64,000 nt of DNA from Aliikangiella maris (GTDB lineage: Bacteria; Pseudomonadota; Gammaproteobacteria; Enterobacterales; Kangiellaceae). The position numbers and the translations under genes are program-made. The stretch's first letter is position 1. The number at the start of each line of letters is the position of its first letter. This document shows positions 1-9,687 of this stretch, piece after piece. Location of the stretch: contig NZ_JBFDAH010000024.1 in NCBI RefSeq assembly GCF_040719265.1, positions 11,585 to 75,584 on the forward strand, read 5' to 3'. The notes under the pieces were generated by a model. That model saw only the letters and a program-made list of their open reading frames with translations. It made no database searches and was not told the DNA's origin.

Positions 1-20
1 TGCTGGTTAGTTAGGGGGCA

Positions 21-1337
21 ATGATGTTAGGTTATTATTTTCGTTTGGCGTTTAACAGTTTAAAACGCAACCCCGTATTAAGCAGTTTAATGATTATGGC
101 GATCGGATTGGGCATTGGTGCCTCAATGACCACGATTACCGTGACCTATATGATGGGGACTAATCCGATCCCCGCAAAAAGTGAGCAACTGTTTTATGTG
201 CAGCTCGATAGTTGGGATCCTGAGCGTCCGGCAAGTGAGCCCAATGAGCCGCCAGATCAAATTACCTATATCGATGGTATGAATTTGATGCGGGATAAAA
301 AAGCATTCCGGCAAACATTGAACTCAACTGTCAGTGAAGTGATTCAACCTGAAGGTGATGATATTAAACCGTTTGATGCAATGGGGCGTACCAGTTTTGC
401 AGATTTTTTTACGATGTTTGATGTCCCATTTTTATACGGAAATGGCTGGAATGAGTCAGATGATAATAATCGTGAACTGGTTACCGTACTCAGTAAAGCC
501 ACCAATGAAAAAGTTTTTGGTGGTAAAAATTCAGTTGGACAATATATTAAAATTGGACCGCTGCAATTACGTATCGTTGGTGTATTAAATGACTGGCACC
601 CTGTACCAAAGTTTTATGATGTGACTACTGGGGCATTTAACGAGCCTGAGGATTTTTATATTCCTTATAACCTGGGGATTGAATATGAGTTATCTCGTGC
701 AGGCAATACTAACTGTTGGAAATCACCAGAAGGTGACACCTTTAAAGAGTTTATTAATTCAGAATGTGTTTTTAGCCAAATGTGGGTTGAACTGCCAACG
801 CTAAGTGATAAGCAGGATTATTTGGATTATTTAACTAATTATGTCAATCAACAAAAATCACTCGGGCGCTTTGAACGGCCGTTGAATAATCAAGTCCGCA
901 ATGTCATGGAGTGGATGGAAAACCAGCAAGTAGTTTCAGATCAGTCAAAAGTTATCACCAGTCTTGCGCTGATGTTTTTGGTAGTGTGTTTGCTAAATAC
1001 CGTTGGTTTATTGCTCTCAAAATTTTTAGGTAAGTCGGCCGAAATTGGTTTGCGACGAGCTTTAGGTGCAAGCCGCAATGAATTATTTCGCCAGCATTTA
1101 ATCGAATCTAGCATTATTGGATTAGGTGGCGGATTGTTAGGATTGTTTTTAGCCTGGTGTGGCTTACAAGGGATTGCGGCGCTGTGGGGTGATCAAATTG
1201 GTCAGTTAGCTGATATGGACTGGGTAATGGTGATCAGTGCTGTTGTGCTGGCAATTTTTACAACCATTATTGCTGCACTTTATCCAACATGGCGAGCTTG
1301 TAGTATTGCGCCAGCGTCTCAGTTAAAAGTTCAATAG
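21..1337 (+). CDS. ABC transporter permease, FtsX/MacB type (first of pair)
   Basis: A 438-residue inner-membrane protein. One N-terminal membrane helix (about residues 18-45) is followed by a large extracytoplasmic MacB-like core domain and then three C-terminal helices typical of FtsX permeases (about 310-430). The FtsX-type cytoplasmic signature EIGLRRALGASRNELF precedes the last helices. Such permeases couple cytoplasmic ATP hydrolysis to extracytoplasmic work, for example export of peptides or envelope control. A GGGGG stretch at 15-19 serves as the ribosome site, and two adjacent ATGs make the start uncertain by one codon. Ten bases separate it from a second permease. The ATPase partner is not in the window and probably lies upstream. 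The substrate is not recognisable. Confidence 0.85.
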   Translation: MMLGYYFRLAFNSLKRNPVLSSLMIMAIGLGIGASMTTITVTYMMGTNPIPAKSEQLFYVQLDSWDPERPASEPNEPPDQITYIDGMNLMRDKKAFRQTLNSTVSEVIQPEGDDIKPFDAMGRTSFADFFTMFDVPFLYGNGWNESDDNNRELVTVLSKATNEKVFGGKNSVGQYIKIGPLQLRIVGVLNDWHPVPKFYDVTTGAFNEPEDFYIPYNLGIEYELSRAGNTNCWKSPEGDTFKEFINSECVFSQMWVELPTLSDKQDYLDYLTNYVNQQKSLGRFERPLNNQVRNVMEWMENQQVVSDQSKVITSLALMFLVVCLLNTVGLLLSKFLGKSAEIGLRRALGASRNELFRQHLIESSIIGLGGGLLGLFLAWCGLQGIAALWGDQIGQLADMDWVMVISAVVLAIFTTIIAALYPTWRACSIAPASQLKVQ

Positions 1338-1347
1338 GAGAACCGGT

Positions 1348-2559
1348 ATGCATTTTATGCCAATCATTCGCGCCTTATTGCGCAATAAAACGGGCGCAAT
1401 ACTCATTGCTGCCCAAATAGCGGTCACTATGACCGTCATTGTCAACGCGATGCATATCATTGTTGATCGCAATCAGTTAATGTCACGCAGTAGTGGCGTT
1501 GATGAAGCCAATTTGTTTTATCTTTCCAGTACCGGTTTTGCCGATAATTTTAATGAACAGCAAGTGATACAAGCGGATTTATTAAAAATTCGTAATACTC
1601 CGGGTGTCATTGATGCTTATCAATCAAACTCCGTTCCTCTGCGTGGCGGTGGCTGGTCAATGGGATTGGCAACACAGCCTGGCAACGCTGTTGATTCAAC
1701 CGGCGTAGCAATTTATTTTGCCGATGAACATGCGATCAACACTTTGGGGGTTGAATTGATTGCTGGCGAAAACTTTAAGCCTGAAGATATCAGTTGGCGT
1801 CAACGGTCTGAAACGAAATGGCCGGATAAAGTGATTATAACCAAAGCAATGGCGGAATCATTGTTTCCTGATGACTGGCAAAGTGCTGTTGGTCAAACGG
1901 CTTATATCGCCGAAACACAGCCGGTTACCATTATCGGCATTATCAACAAATTACAAGCGCCCTGGAATGGTTGGAGTGGTGTTGAGCGATCATTGTTATG
2001 TCCGCAGCATACTTTATTTGGTTCGACCCGTTATATTATTCGTACCGAACCTGGTATGCGGGATAAACTGATGCCACAAATTGAATCTATGTTAGCTGAT
2101 TCCCAGCAAGGTCGAATTTTGCGAGGTATGCGCACAATGGAGGAGACTCGTGAACGTAGTTATCGAGGGCATCGCGGTACTTCAGTTGTACTGACCACAT
2201 TAATTGGTGCATTGATGGTTGTTACTGGACTTGGTATTGTCGGGTTGGCTTCGTTCTCGGTGAATCGTCGCAAAAAACAAATTGGTACACGTCGTGCGCT
2301 GGGTGCAAACCGAGCCAATATTTTGCATTATTTTATGGTAGAAAATTTTATTATTACCAGTATTGGTGTCAGCTTGGGCGCGTTGATGACATTGGGTTTA
2401 AATATGCTACTGGTTGATATGTTAAGTCTAACGCCAATTCGCTGGTTTTATGTACCTTGTGGGATGCTCGCGTTATTATTTATTGGGCAACTTGCTGTGT
2501 TAGGACCGGCGCGCCGTGCGTCAATGGTGCCACCAGCTATTGCAACACGAACAGCCTGA
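1348..2559 (+). CDS. ABC transporter permease, FtsX/MacB type (second of pair)
   Basis: A 403-residue permease with the same build as its upstream neighbour: a first helix near residues 13-35, an extracytoplasmic MacB-like core, and three C-terminal helices with the FtsX signature KKQIGTRRALGANRANIL. AGGAG at 1336-1340 overlaps the stop of the first permease and sets the ATG at 1348. The two products probably form a heterodimeric transporter with an ATPase encoded outside the window. The 3' end faces priA with only 11 bases between stop codons. The family is clear, the transported compound is not. Confidence 0.85.
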   Translation: MHFMPIIRALLRNKTGAILIAAQIAVTMTVIVNAMHIIVDRNQLMSRSSGVDEANLFYLSSTGFADNFNEQQVIQADLLKIRNTPGVIDAYQSNSVPLRGGGWSMGLATQPGNAVDSTGVAIYFADEHAINTLGVELIAGENFKPEDISWRQRSETKWPDKVIITKAMAESLFPDDWQSAVGQTAYIAETQPVTIIGIINKLQAPWNGWSGVERSLLCPQHTLFGSTRYIIRTEPGMRDKLMPQIESMLADSQQGRILRGMRTMEETRERSYRGHRGTSVVLTTLIGALMVVTGLGIVGLASFSVNRRKKQIGTRRALGANRANILHYFMVENFIITSIGVSLGALMTLGLNMLLVDMLSLTPIRWFYVPCGMLALLFIGQLAVLGPARRASMVPPAIATRTA

Positions 2560-2570
2560 TTGAAATACTG

Positions 2571-4955
2571 TTAATAATCGCCCATTGGATCCAGTTCAAC
2601 CCGCCAGCGAACTTTGCTGGCGCTTTTAAGTGCCTCAATATCATTAAGCGTGAGTGCTAAGAGTTGATGCAGTTGATTACGACTGGTTGTTTGCAAATAT
2701 AATTGATAGCGAAATTTTCCCGCTTTTTTGGTGTAAATTGCGGGAGCAGGTCCGAGTAATTCAACATTCAGATTTTGATAACGTAGCAAGATTTCTTTGA
2801 CGTCGTCTAAAAATTTTTGAGTAGCGTTTAAATGGGGTGATTCGGCCTGAAACATTGCGCTGTAACTAAATGGCGGGAGTTCTGTTTCAATTCGCTCTGC
2901 CAGTGCTGCATCTGCAAAGCTGGCATAACCTTCAAAAATGATTTGGTGTAACATGGGATGTTCGGCCAAATGGGTTTGAATGATCACTTCTCCTGGTTTG
3001 TTGGCACGACCAGCACGCCCTGAGACTTGGGTAATTAGCTGAGCGGCGAATTCGGGGGCTCTGAAGTCGGCACTGTACAGTGCACCATCCATGTCTATCA
3101 ATGCAACCAAAGTGACATCAGGAAAATGGTGACCTTTGGCCAGCATTTGGGTGCCAATTAAAATATCAATTTCCCCCGATTTGACGGCAGTCACAAATTC
3201 TTGCATTGCCGATTTGCGGCGAGTGGTATCGCGATCAATTCGTGCCGTTTTTGCTTGAGGAAAAAGTTGACGAATACTTTCTTGTAAACGTTCGGTGCCA
3301 TGACCTACTGGAACCATTTGTTCGCTGTAACAATCCGGGCATTGTGCTGGTGCCTTGCGCGATGAGCCGCAATGATGGCACTGCAAAAAGTGATTTTGGT
3401 GATGATAAGTAAAATGAATATCACAGCGAGAACAACTGCCGCTCCATCCACAATCGTGACATAGCAATACAGGGGCATAACCACGGCGATTGAGAAATAG
3501 TAAAATTTGTCCCTGCTGATTTAAATGCTGCTTGATAAGTTGTATGAGTTCAATCGATAGACCCTGTTGAATTGCCTGCTTTTTTAAATCGATAATCCGA
3601 TAATTTAATTCATTGGTTGCCTTGGCCTTTTGGGTTAAGTGAATCGCTTCTATTTTGCCTTTGTGGACATTCATTAAGGTTTCCAGTGACGGAGATGCGC
3701 TACCTAACACCACTGGAATATTCTCAATACTGGCTCTTACCAATGCGACATCGCGCGCCGAGTAGCGAAATCCTTGTTGCTGACGGAATGATAAATCATG
3801 TTCTTCATCAAGAATAATAATGCCCGGATGCTTTAACGGGGTAAATACTGCCGAGCGTGTACCAATGATAATGCTTGCCTGGCCAGAACGGGCTTTTAAC
3901 CAGTTTTGTAATCTTTGCTGATCGGTCATTGCGGAATGCAATAATAAAATTTCGGCATTAAAGCGTAATTGGAATCGGCTAAGGGTTTGCGGTGTTAAGC
4001 CAATTTCTGGCACTAGTACCAAGGCTTGTTTGCCGCTGGCCAAGACTTTTTCGATGACTTGTAAATAAACTTCGGTTTTGCCTGATGCAGTAATACCAAA
4101 TAGCAAAAACGATTTAAACTGATTTAACGATTGATTAATTTGTGAGACGGCTGCTGCTTGCTGAGCATTCAAGTCAAGCTGATTATGGGAATGTATTACT
4201 GAACCGCGATGATGATTCTGATTATTGTCTGATACCTGCTGAAACCGGCGGATTACCCAGTTTTTTCCTGCTAAGCTTTTCATGGTTGCTAGGGAAAGTT
4301 GATGCTGTTGCAACTGTTCATGTGCGATACCATCAGCATGTTGGCTTAATGAATCTAGTGCAAGCCGTTGTTTCACTGCATTTTTTGCCAGCCGGTTCTG
4401 TTGCAGTGCTGCTTCGCCTTGTGGCGTAATGCACCAGCGGCTTTCGCGGGGCGACTCGGCTGGTTGACCCTTTTGCAGTGCGACTGGCAAGAGGGTTTGC
4501 CAAATTTCGCCCGGCGGCGCATGATAATATTTTTCAAGCCAAAAGTATAATTGCAACAAACTGTCTGGTAGCAATGGCGAACTGTCGATAATCGACAACA
4601 AGGTTTTTAGTGCCGCGACTGCTGGTGGATTCGCTAACAGGCTTTGTTGTTCTCCCGGTTGTTTGAGTAAAGCCGCAGAATGCGAGGATGCTTGATTATC
4701 AATATTCGCAGCATGAGTTGATGCAGCGAGTTTGCTGGTTTCCTCCCACTGTGCAACAGACAGGCACTCAGTAATGATGCCTATTTTTGTCGATTTGCCA
4801 AAAGGTACTTTTACTCGCATACCCGCTTGTGGCTCGATGGCATAGTCTGCGGGAACCAGATAGTGAAATACTCGTCTGAGTGGTACAGCTATTGCCACAC
4901 CAACGACAACGCGATGTTCCTGTGTATTCGCTGCTAAATTTAAAATTGAGTCCAC
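2571..4955 (-). CDS. priA: primosomal protein N', replication-restart helicase PriA
   Basis: PriA is a 3'-to-5' superfamily 2 helicase that reloads the replisome at stalled forks. Visible motifs are Walker A in GITASGKTEVY, the DEEH box in ILDEEHD, and the zinc-binding cysteine set starting CHDCGWSGSCSRC and ending CPDC. The C-terminal motif-VI region QVSGRAGR is also present. At 794 residues it is longer than the usual 730 or so. Much of the excess lies in a polar, Ala/Ser/Gln-rich stretch at about residues 66-112, inside the N-terminal DNA-binding part. It is convergent with the ABC permease pair. Confidence 0.97.
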   Translation of the reverse strand: MDSILNLAANTQEHRVVVGVAIAVPLRRVFHYLVPADYAIEPQAGMRVKVPFGKSTKIGIITECLSVAQWEETSKLAASTHAANIDNQASSHSAALLKQPGEQQSLLANPPAVAALKTLLSIIDSSPLLPDSLLQLYFWLEKYYHAPPGEIWQTLLPVALQKGQPAESPRESRWCITPQGEAALQQNRLAKNAVKQRLALDSLSQHADGIAHEQLQQHQLSLATMKSLAGKNWVIRRFQQVSDNNQNHHRGSVIHSHNQLDLNAQQAAAVSQINQSLNQFKSFLLFGITASGKTEVYLQVIEKVLASGKQALVLVPEIGLTPQTLSRFQLRFNAEILLLHSAMTDQQRLQNWLKARSGQASIIIGTRSAVFTPLKHPGIIILDEEHDLSFRQQQGFRYSARDVALVRASIENIPVVLGSASPSLETLMNVHKGKIEAIHLTQKAKATNELNYRIIDLKKQAIQQGLSIELIQLIKQHLNQQGQILLFLNRRGYAPVLLCHDCGWSGSCSRCDIHFTYHHQNHFLQCHHCGSSRKAPAQCPDCYSEQMVPVGHGTERLQESIRQLFPQAKTARIDRDTTRRKSAMQEFVTAVKSGEIDILIGTQMLAKGHHFPDVTLVALIDMDGALYSADFRAPEFAAQLITQVSGRAGRANKPGEVIIQTHLAEHPMLHQIIFEGYASFADAALAERIETELPPFSYSAMFQAESPHLNATQKFLDDVKEILLRYQNLNVELLGPAPAIYTKKAGKFRYQLYLQTTSRNQLHQLLALTLNDIEALKSASKVRWRVELDPMGDY

Positions 4956-5651
4956 TCGAAGTAAAGTCCGCTAGAATTTAAGTGCTATTGAGGTTTTATA
5001 CCAATGAATTTGGGACTGTTAGATGCTCAGTCTAGTTTGTAGCACTGCGTTCTACCCAAAATATTTAAACTTAATCATTATTTACCACCGACAATTTTGC
5101 TGCTAAAAAATACAATAATATTGGTGTTGGATAAACAATTAGCCAGCTATTGTGAGCTAATCAATAGCTTTTCTCAAGATCCGTTAACTACTTTTCGTTT
5201 ACGTTAAGGTCAAAGGTAATACTTGCTGCAAGTATCAAACAGTTGAAGATAAAAATACAGGTATACCGATTTGTCATGTTTCATGCCAAATAAAACTGAC
5301 CTTAGGGGATAGTTAAGTTTGTAAAAGCTCACTATAATCGATACTGGCTATAAACTGAAAATATTGGCTGTTCTGTAATCAATATCTCAGTTTTCTGTTA
5401 GAAAAACCGATAACGAGTACAGGTTTTAATCGGAGTCGAAAAGGGTATTAAATTAATTGAATCTCGAGCAACAGGATAACGTGAAGGTGGCAAATTTAAG
5501 CGTTAATTAGCAAAAGGTTTAATACTTCAACATGACCCGACTCATAATATTGAAACCACAATCAAGTAATATAAATAGAAACACTCAATCTGTCGTTTCA
5601 ACAATAATACTACAGACTTAACCAATAAACTGATTAAACAAGAAAATACTC
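4956..5651. other. 696-bp intergenic region with no intact gene
   Basis: The stretch lies between divergent priA and maeA and must hold both promoters. No open frame of useful length is present. On the plus strand, 5430-5570 reads as short coding-like pieces broken by stops, which could be a decayed gene, but no family is recognisable. No convincing hairpin or RNA gene was seen. Confidence 0.5.
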
Positions 5652-7340
5652 ATGACAACACAAAAAAAACGACCGTTATACATTCGCTATGCGGGCCCCG
5701 TGCTATTAGAAACACCCTTGCTCAATAAAGGTAGTGCCTTTACGGTTGCTGAAAAGCAGGCGTTTAACCTCGAAGGATTACTGCCGGCAACTATTGAAAC
5801 CATTAACGAACAAGCGCAACGAGCATACCAGCAGTTTTCGCAGTTTAATAACGATCTGGATAAACATATCTATTTGCGCAATATTCAAGATACTAATGAA
5901 ACGCTTTATTTCAAGTTGATTACCAGTCACCTTGAAGAAATGATGCCTATTATTTATACCCCTACAGTAGGTTTGGCTTGCCAGAAATTTTCGCAGATTT
6001 ATCGACGCAAGCGTGGTTTATTTGTATCTTACCCTGATCGTGATCGAATTGATGACATGCTGCAAAATGCGACCAAACAAAATGTTAAAGTCATTGTTGT
6101 CACTGACAGTGAGCGCATTTTAGGACTTGGTGATCAGGGAATTGGTGGTATGGGCATTCCGATTGGTAAATTAGCTTTATATTCTGCCTGTGGTGGTATC
6201 AGTCCTGCCTATACATTGCCGGTGGTTTTGGATGTTGGTACTAACAACCAGGAATTGCTGAATGATCCCATGTATATGGGCTGGCGTGAAAAACGTGTTT
6301 CCGGCGAGGAATATTTTCAATTCGTTGATGAGTTTATTCAGGCGGTGGTTCGTCGCTGGCCAAAAGCGTTGATTCAGTTTGAGGATTTTGCACAAGCGAA
6401 TGCCACCCCATTATTGAAAAAATATCAAGACGAATTATGTTGTTTTAATGATGATATTCAAGGTACTGCTGCGGTAACGGTTGGTACTTTGTTGGCTGCC
6501 TGCCATGCACAGGGAACCAAGCTGCGTGATCATCGCGTGGTATTTGTTGGTGCGGGATCTGCCGGTTGCGGTATTGCTGAACAAATTGTTGCGCACATGC
6601 GCGATGAAGGATTAGATGAAGCTGAAGCAATCAGCCAGATTTATTTAACCAGCAGTAAAGGCTTATTGACTGACGATATGTCGGTACGGGACTTTCAACA
6701 AAAATTTGTTAAATCAAAAGCCGAAGTTGCACAATGGAGCAGCGATGGACAGAGTATTACCTTGCTTGATTTAGTACGCGAGAGTAAACCGACTATTTTG
6801 ATAGGCGTATCGGGAGTCGCGGGGCTAATTAGTGAAGAGGTAGTAAAAACCATGTTTGCCTCGTGTCCTAAACCAATTATTTTACCGTTGTCTAACCCAA
6901 CATCAAAAGTGGAAGCTTTACCAGAAGATGTTATTCGCTGGACTAATGGACAAGCTATTGTTGCGACAGGTAGCCCATTCGATGTCGTTAATTATGAAGG
7001 TAAGAAATATCCAATTGCACAATGTAATAACAGCTATATTTTTCCGGGAGTAGGACTTGGTGTGATAGCCAGCGGTGCACGCCGAGTGACTGAAGAAATG
7101 TTCATGACATCAAGTGAAGCATTAGCAGAATGTTCGCCATTGGTTAAAGGAGAGAGTCAGCATCTATTACCTGCACTGAGTGATATTCGCGAAGTGAGTC
7201 GCTATATTGCCATTCAGGTTGGCTTAAAAGCGATGGAACAGGGCGTTGCAACTAAAGTTGAACCAGAAGTCCTGGAGCGAGCAGTTGATAAAAACTTTTG
7301 GCTACCCGAGTACCGTGAATATCGACGGACTTCATTTTAA
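5652..7340 (+). CDS. maeA: NAD-dependent malic enzyme (oxaloacetate-decarboxylating)
   Basis: Converts malate to pyruvate and CO2 with reduction of NAD, linking the TCA cycle to pyruvate. The 562-residue length matches MaeA/SfcA (about 565) rather than the fused MaeB type. The N-terminal domain has the family signature around residues 150-185 (VVTDSERILGLGDQGIGGMG), including the metal and substrate-binding region, followed by FNDDIQGTAAV. The NAD-binding Rossmann motif VFVGAGSAGCGIAE lies at about residues 295-310. The ATG at 5652 has only a weak purine-rich leader. It is monocistronic, with a strong hairpin downstream. Confidence 0.96.
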   Translation: MTTQKKRPLYIRYAGPVLLETPLLNKGSAFTVAEKQAFNLEGLLPATIETINEQAQRAYQQFSQFNNDLDKHIYLRNIQDTNETLYFKLITSHLEEMMPIIYTPTVGLACQKFSQIYRRKRGLFVSYPDRDRIDDMLQNATKQNVKVIVVTDSERILGLGDQGIGGMGIPIGKLALYSACGGISPAYTLPVVLDVGTNNQELLNDPMYMGWREKRVSGEEYFQFVDEFIQAVVRRWPKALIQFEDFAQANATPLLKKYQDELCCFNDDIQGTAAVTVGTLLAACHAQGTKLRDHRVVFVGAGSAGCGIAEQIVAHMRDEGLDEAEAISQIYLTSSKGLLTDDMSVRDFQQKFVKSKAEVAQWSSDGQSITLLDLVRESKPTILIGVSGVAGLISEEVVKTMFASCPKPIILPLSNPTSKVEALPEDVIRWTNGQAIVATGSPFDVVNYEGKKYPIAQCNNSYIFPGVGLGVIASGARRVTEEMFMTSSEALAECSPLVKGESQHLLPALSDIREVSRYIAIQVGLKAMEQGVATKVEPEVLERAVDKNFWLPEYREYRRTSF

Positions 7341-7398
7341 ACGGCGTCTGCCAGTATTTTTTAATTAAATATTTGGCAGGTGTGTTACGGTAATTTTC

Positions 7399-7451
7399 AA
7401 AGTGGCTTTACTCGTTTTAATTTAATATAAAAAATTAAATAAAGCCACTTT
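7399..7451 (+). terminator. long stem-loop terminator after maeA
   Basis: A 12-bp perfect outer stem (7399-7410 with 7440-7451, aaagtggcttta/taaagccacttt) continues into an inner 8-bp stem (7416-7423 with 7432-7439) across a 5-nt bulge. It lies 60 bases after the maeA stop and is followed by a T-rich run, fitting a Rho-independent terminator. Confidence 0.75.
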
Positions 7452-8024
7452 CTCTTATTTTAGTGTCACTTCTTGAAAGATTAATCTCTCGATTGTGTCG
7501 CATTTTAGGTTGTCGTTATTGATTCTCGATAATCTTTTTTTAGCCGCTTATGTGTGTGCTAATTAACATTTTTCATGTTAATTATTTACAGTGTAACCCC
7601 ACTTTTTTTAGTTATCTACAATACCTTGCTTTTAAGATCATTTTTCATTTTCTATAAGGTGTTTTTTTTAATCGCATAGATTAAATTTATTGTTTATAAA
7701 TTTAAAAAATAGCCGAGTTAGTTTTTCTTTTATTCGTTAGAAAAATAATTATTAATACTTAAACTTTGCTACCAACATTTTATATTTTATGTCGCTAAAT
7801 TGACATTTGATGTTAATATTTTTAGCTGTGAATATTATACCTAGTGCACAAAAATATATTTTGTTTTAATTCCTTCGCTGGCCAGCAACTAATATTAAAT
7901 AATTATGTTAGGCAACTTAGTCAAACCTGCTTTTACTATTTTTTTTAGAATGTTTTTTTATTGCATTTATTAAAGTTCTAAAAGTAATTGCTGACTTTGT
8001 TGCTTTAAATAATGAGGATAAAAA
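7452..8024. other. AT-rich intergenic region before the protease gene
   Basis: Very AT-rich DNA with no coding frame. It must contain the promoter of the downstream metalloprotease, but no single promoter stands out from the many AT-rich hexamers. The only clear element is the protease ribosome site GAGG at 8014-8017. Confidence 0.5.
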
Positions 8025-9500
8025 ATGAAAAACAACTTAAAAATAAAATTATGTGCGCTGGCAGTTGGATTTAGCTCGTTAATTTCATCGACACATCTAT
8101 TAGCTTTGGAGGGTAATGCATTACATCAAAAAGTAACTTCAATGGAAACAAATGGTGCTGAATTTCAGTCATTTGATTTATTTGCAACAGTCGAACCTGG
8201 TCAGCATGCTATGCAGATGTTAACTGCAACTGAGTCAGATAAAAGACTTGATATTCAAGGTGCCGAATTCTTTAAAGTCAATATGCAAGGGTTAAACTCG
8301 TTAAAGCGCAGTGCGGCAAATGGCATTTCACTGAGTATTCCGTATGGCCAAAAAAATGGTAAAAAAGAAGGTATTAAGGTTAAACTTTTTCAGAAAAAAA
8401 TATTTACAGATAGTGCACAATTCATTCGTAAAAATGGTATGAATGATAAAGGGCAAGCGATTTCACCAGATGATATGGATTTAGGTATTCACTATCAAGG
8501 AATCGTTGAAGGTGAAGAAAACTCAATAGTTGCTATTAGTATTTTTAAAAATGGTATTGAGGGGCGCTTACATTCTACTCAACATGGCGATATTAATTTT
8601 GGTAAACTTCGTGATGTAGATGGAAAAATAAGAGCATCTAACAGTGAACTTGCTGATTCTCATGTCATGATTCGTATGAGTAATCTCGAACATGCAAAGC
8701 CAGATTTTCAATGTGGAAATGATTCTGCAATTTCACCCTTTGAAAATAGTGAGTGGGAATCAGGGCTAACCAGTCGCCAACAGTACTCATTTGATAATAT
8801 GAATGGCTTTACCGATGCTAAAGCAGCGAGTGATTATGAGTTTAAAGTAAAAACGATTTTATCCGGTTATTTGGTGTATGAAATTAAACAAGCCGGCTGG
8901 AGTCTGGATAATTGGGTCAGCTCTGTTTTAAATCAGGTTTCTGCTGTTTATGATGTCAATGACATTACTATGCTGAGTAATGGTTATATCTGGTATGACA
9001 CTAATAACTCACCAACCTACGATAAGAACAATGGCAATCAGCTACTAACAGATATACATACTTATGATGGTAGTAATACCAAAGATAGTGATGGTTCATT
9101 ATTGCTGACTTCATCTAAATGGTCTGCCACCAGTGGTGGGTTAGCTTGGGTGAGAACAATGTGCAGTACCAATCAATATCGAGTCGGTTGGGCGGCGTTA
9201 ACACCAAGCCATTCTTATTTTCCCACCTATTCATGGACGGTTGATGTTTATGCTCATGAAATGGGACATATTGCGGGTTCTGAACATACTCATTCTTGCA
9301 AATGGAATGGCAATAATACAGCGATAGACAGTTGTGGTCAGATTGAAGGAACTTGTGCTGCGCCAGGAAGACCTGCAAAAGGCCAGGGAACTGTAATGAG
9401 TTATTGTCACTTTAATGTGGGCAAAAATCCTGCGCTTGGTTTTGGCTCGCAACCTGGTGCGAGAATTCGCAATCACATTTATAGTTGTGCTTCTCGCTAA
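8025..9500 (+). CDS. secreted zinc metalloprotease (metzincin, reprolysin/M12-like)
   Basis: A 491-residue preproprotein. A signal peptide (about residues 1-28, cleavage near LLA-LEG) is followed by a propeptide-like region of roughly 200 residues and a catalytic domain. The catalytic domain has the extended metzincin zinc motif HEMGHIAGSEH (His411, Glu412, His415, His421) and a Met-turn in VMSYC (Met458). Several cysteines after the zinc motif could form disulphides, as expected for an exported enzyme. There is no C-terminal secretion or binding domain. It is a single gene ending at a strong convergent terminator. The clan is clear, while the exact peptidase family and substrate are not. Confidence 0.9.
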   Translation: MKNNLKIKLCALAVGFSSLISSTHLLALEGNALHQKVTSMETNGAEFQSFDLFATVEPGQHAMQMLTATESDKRLDIQGAEFFKVNMQGLNSLKRSAANGISLSIPYGQKNGKKEGIKVKLFQKKIFTDSAQFIRKNGMNDKGQAISPDDMDLGIHYQGIVEGEENSIVAISIFKNGIEGRLHSTQHGDINFGKLRDVDGKIRASNSELADSHVMIRMSNLEHAKPDFQCGNDSAISPFENSEWESGLTSRQQYSFDNMNGFTDAKAASDYEFKVKTILSGYLVYEIKQAGWSLDNWVSSVLNQVSAVYDVNDITMLSNGYIWYDTNNSPTYDKNNGNQLLTDIHTYDGSNTKDSDGSLLLTSSKWSATSGGLAWVRTMCSTNQYRVGWAALTPSHSYFPTYSWTVDVYAHEMGHIAGSEHTHSCKWNGNNTAIDSCGQIEGTCAAPGRPAKGQGTVMSYCHFNVGKNPALGFGSQPGARIRNHIYSCASR

Positions 9501-9559
9501 TGAAATGACTAAAATAATTACTTGTATGAATCTTTAGTAAAAAGTAGTTTTTTAGTAAG

Positions 9560-9611
9560 ACAAACCAGCTTAAGCTATTGAATTTTTTATTGATTCGATA
9601 AGCTGGTTTGT
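9560..9611. terminator. bidirectional terminator between protease and monooxygenase genes
   Basis: A perfect 13-bp inverted repeat, acaaaccagctta at 9560-9572 and taagctggtttgt at 9599-9611, sits between convergent genes. The loop is AT-rich and both flanks carry A/T-rich runs, so it can serve both strands. Confidence 0.75.
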
Positions 9612-9687
9612 TACTTATCAGTAAATTTTTGAATGGCGGCTTTTTCCTGAAAATTCTTTCTTAGTCATTTTTGCTTACTGCTAATTC

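Noticed and set aside
5430..5580. Coding-like pieces upstream of maeA as a transposase or resolvase relic
   Set aside because: No conserved motif can be matched and stops are frequent; evidence is too weak to name it.
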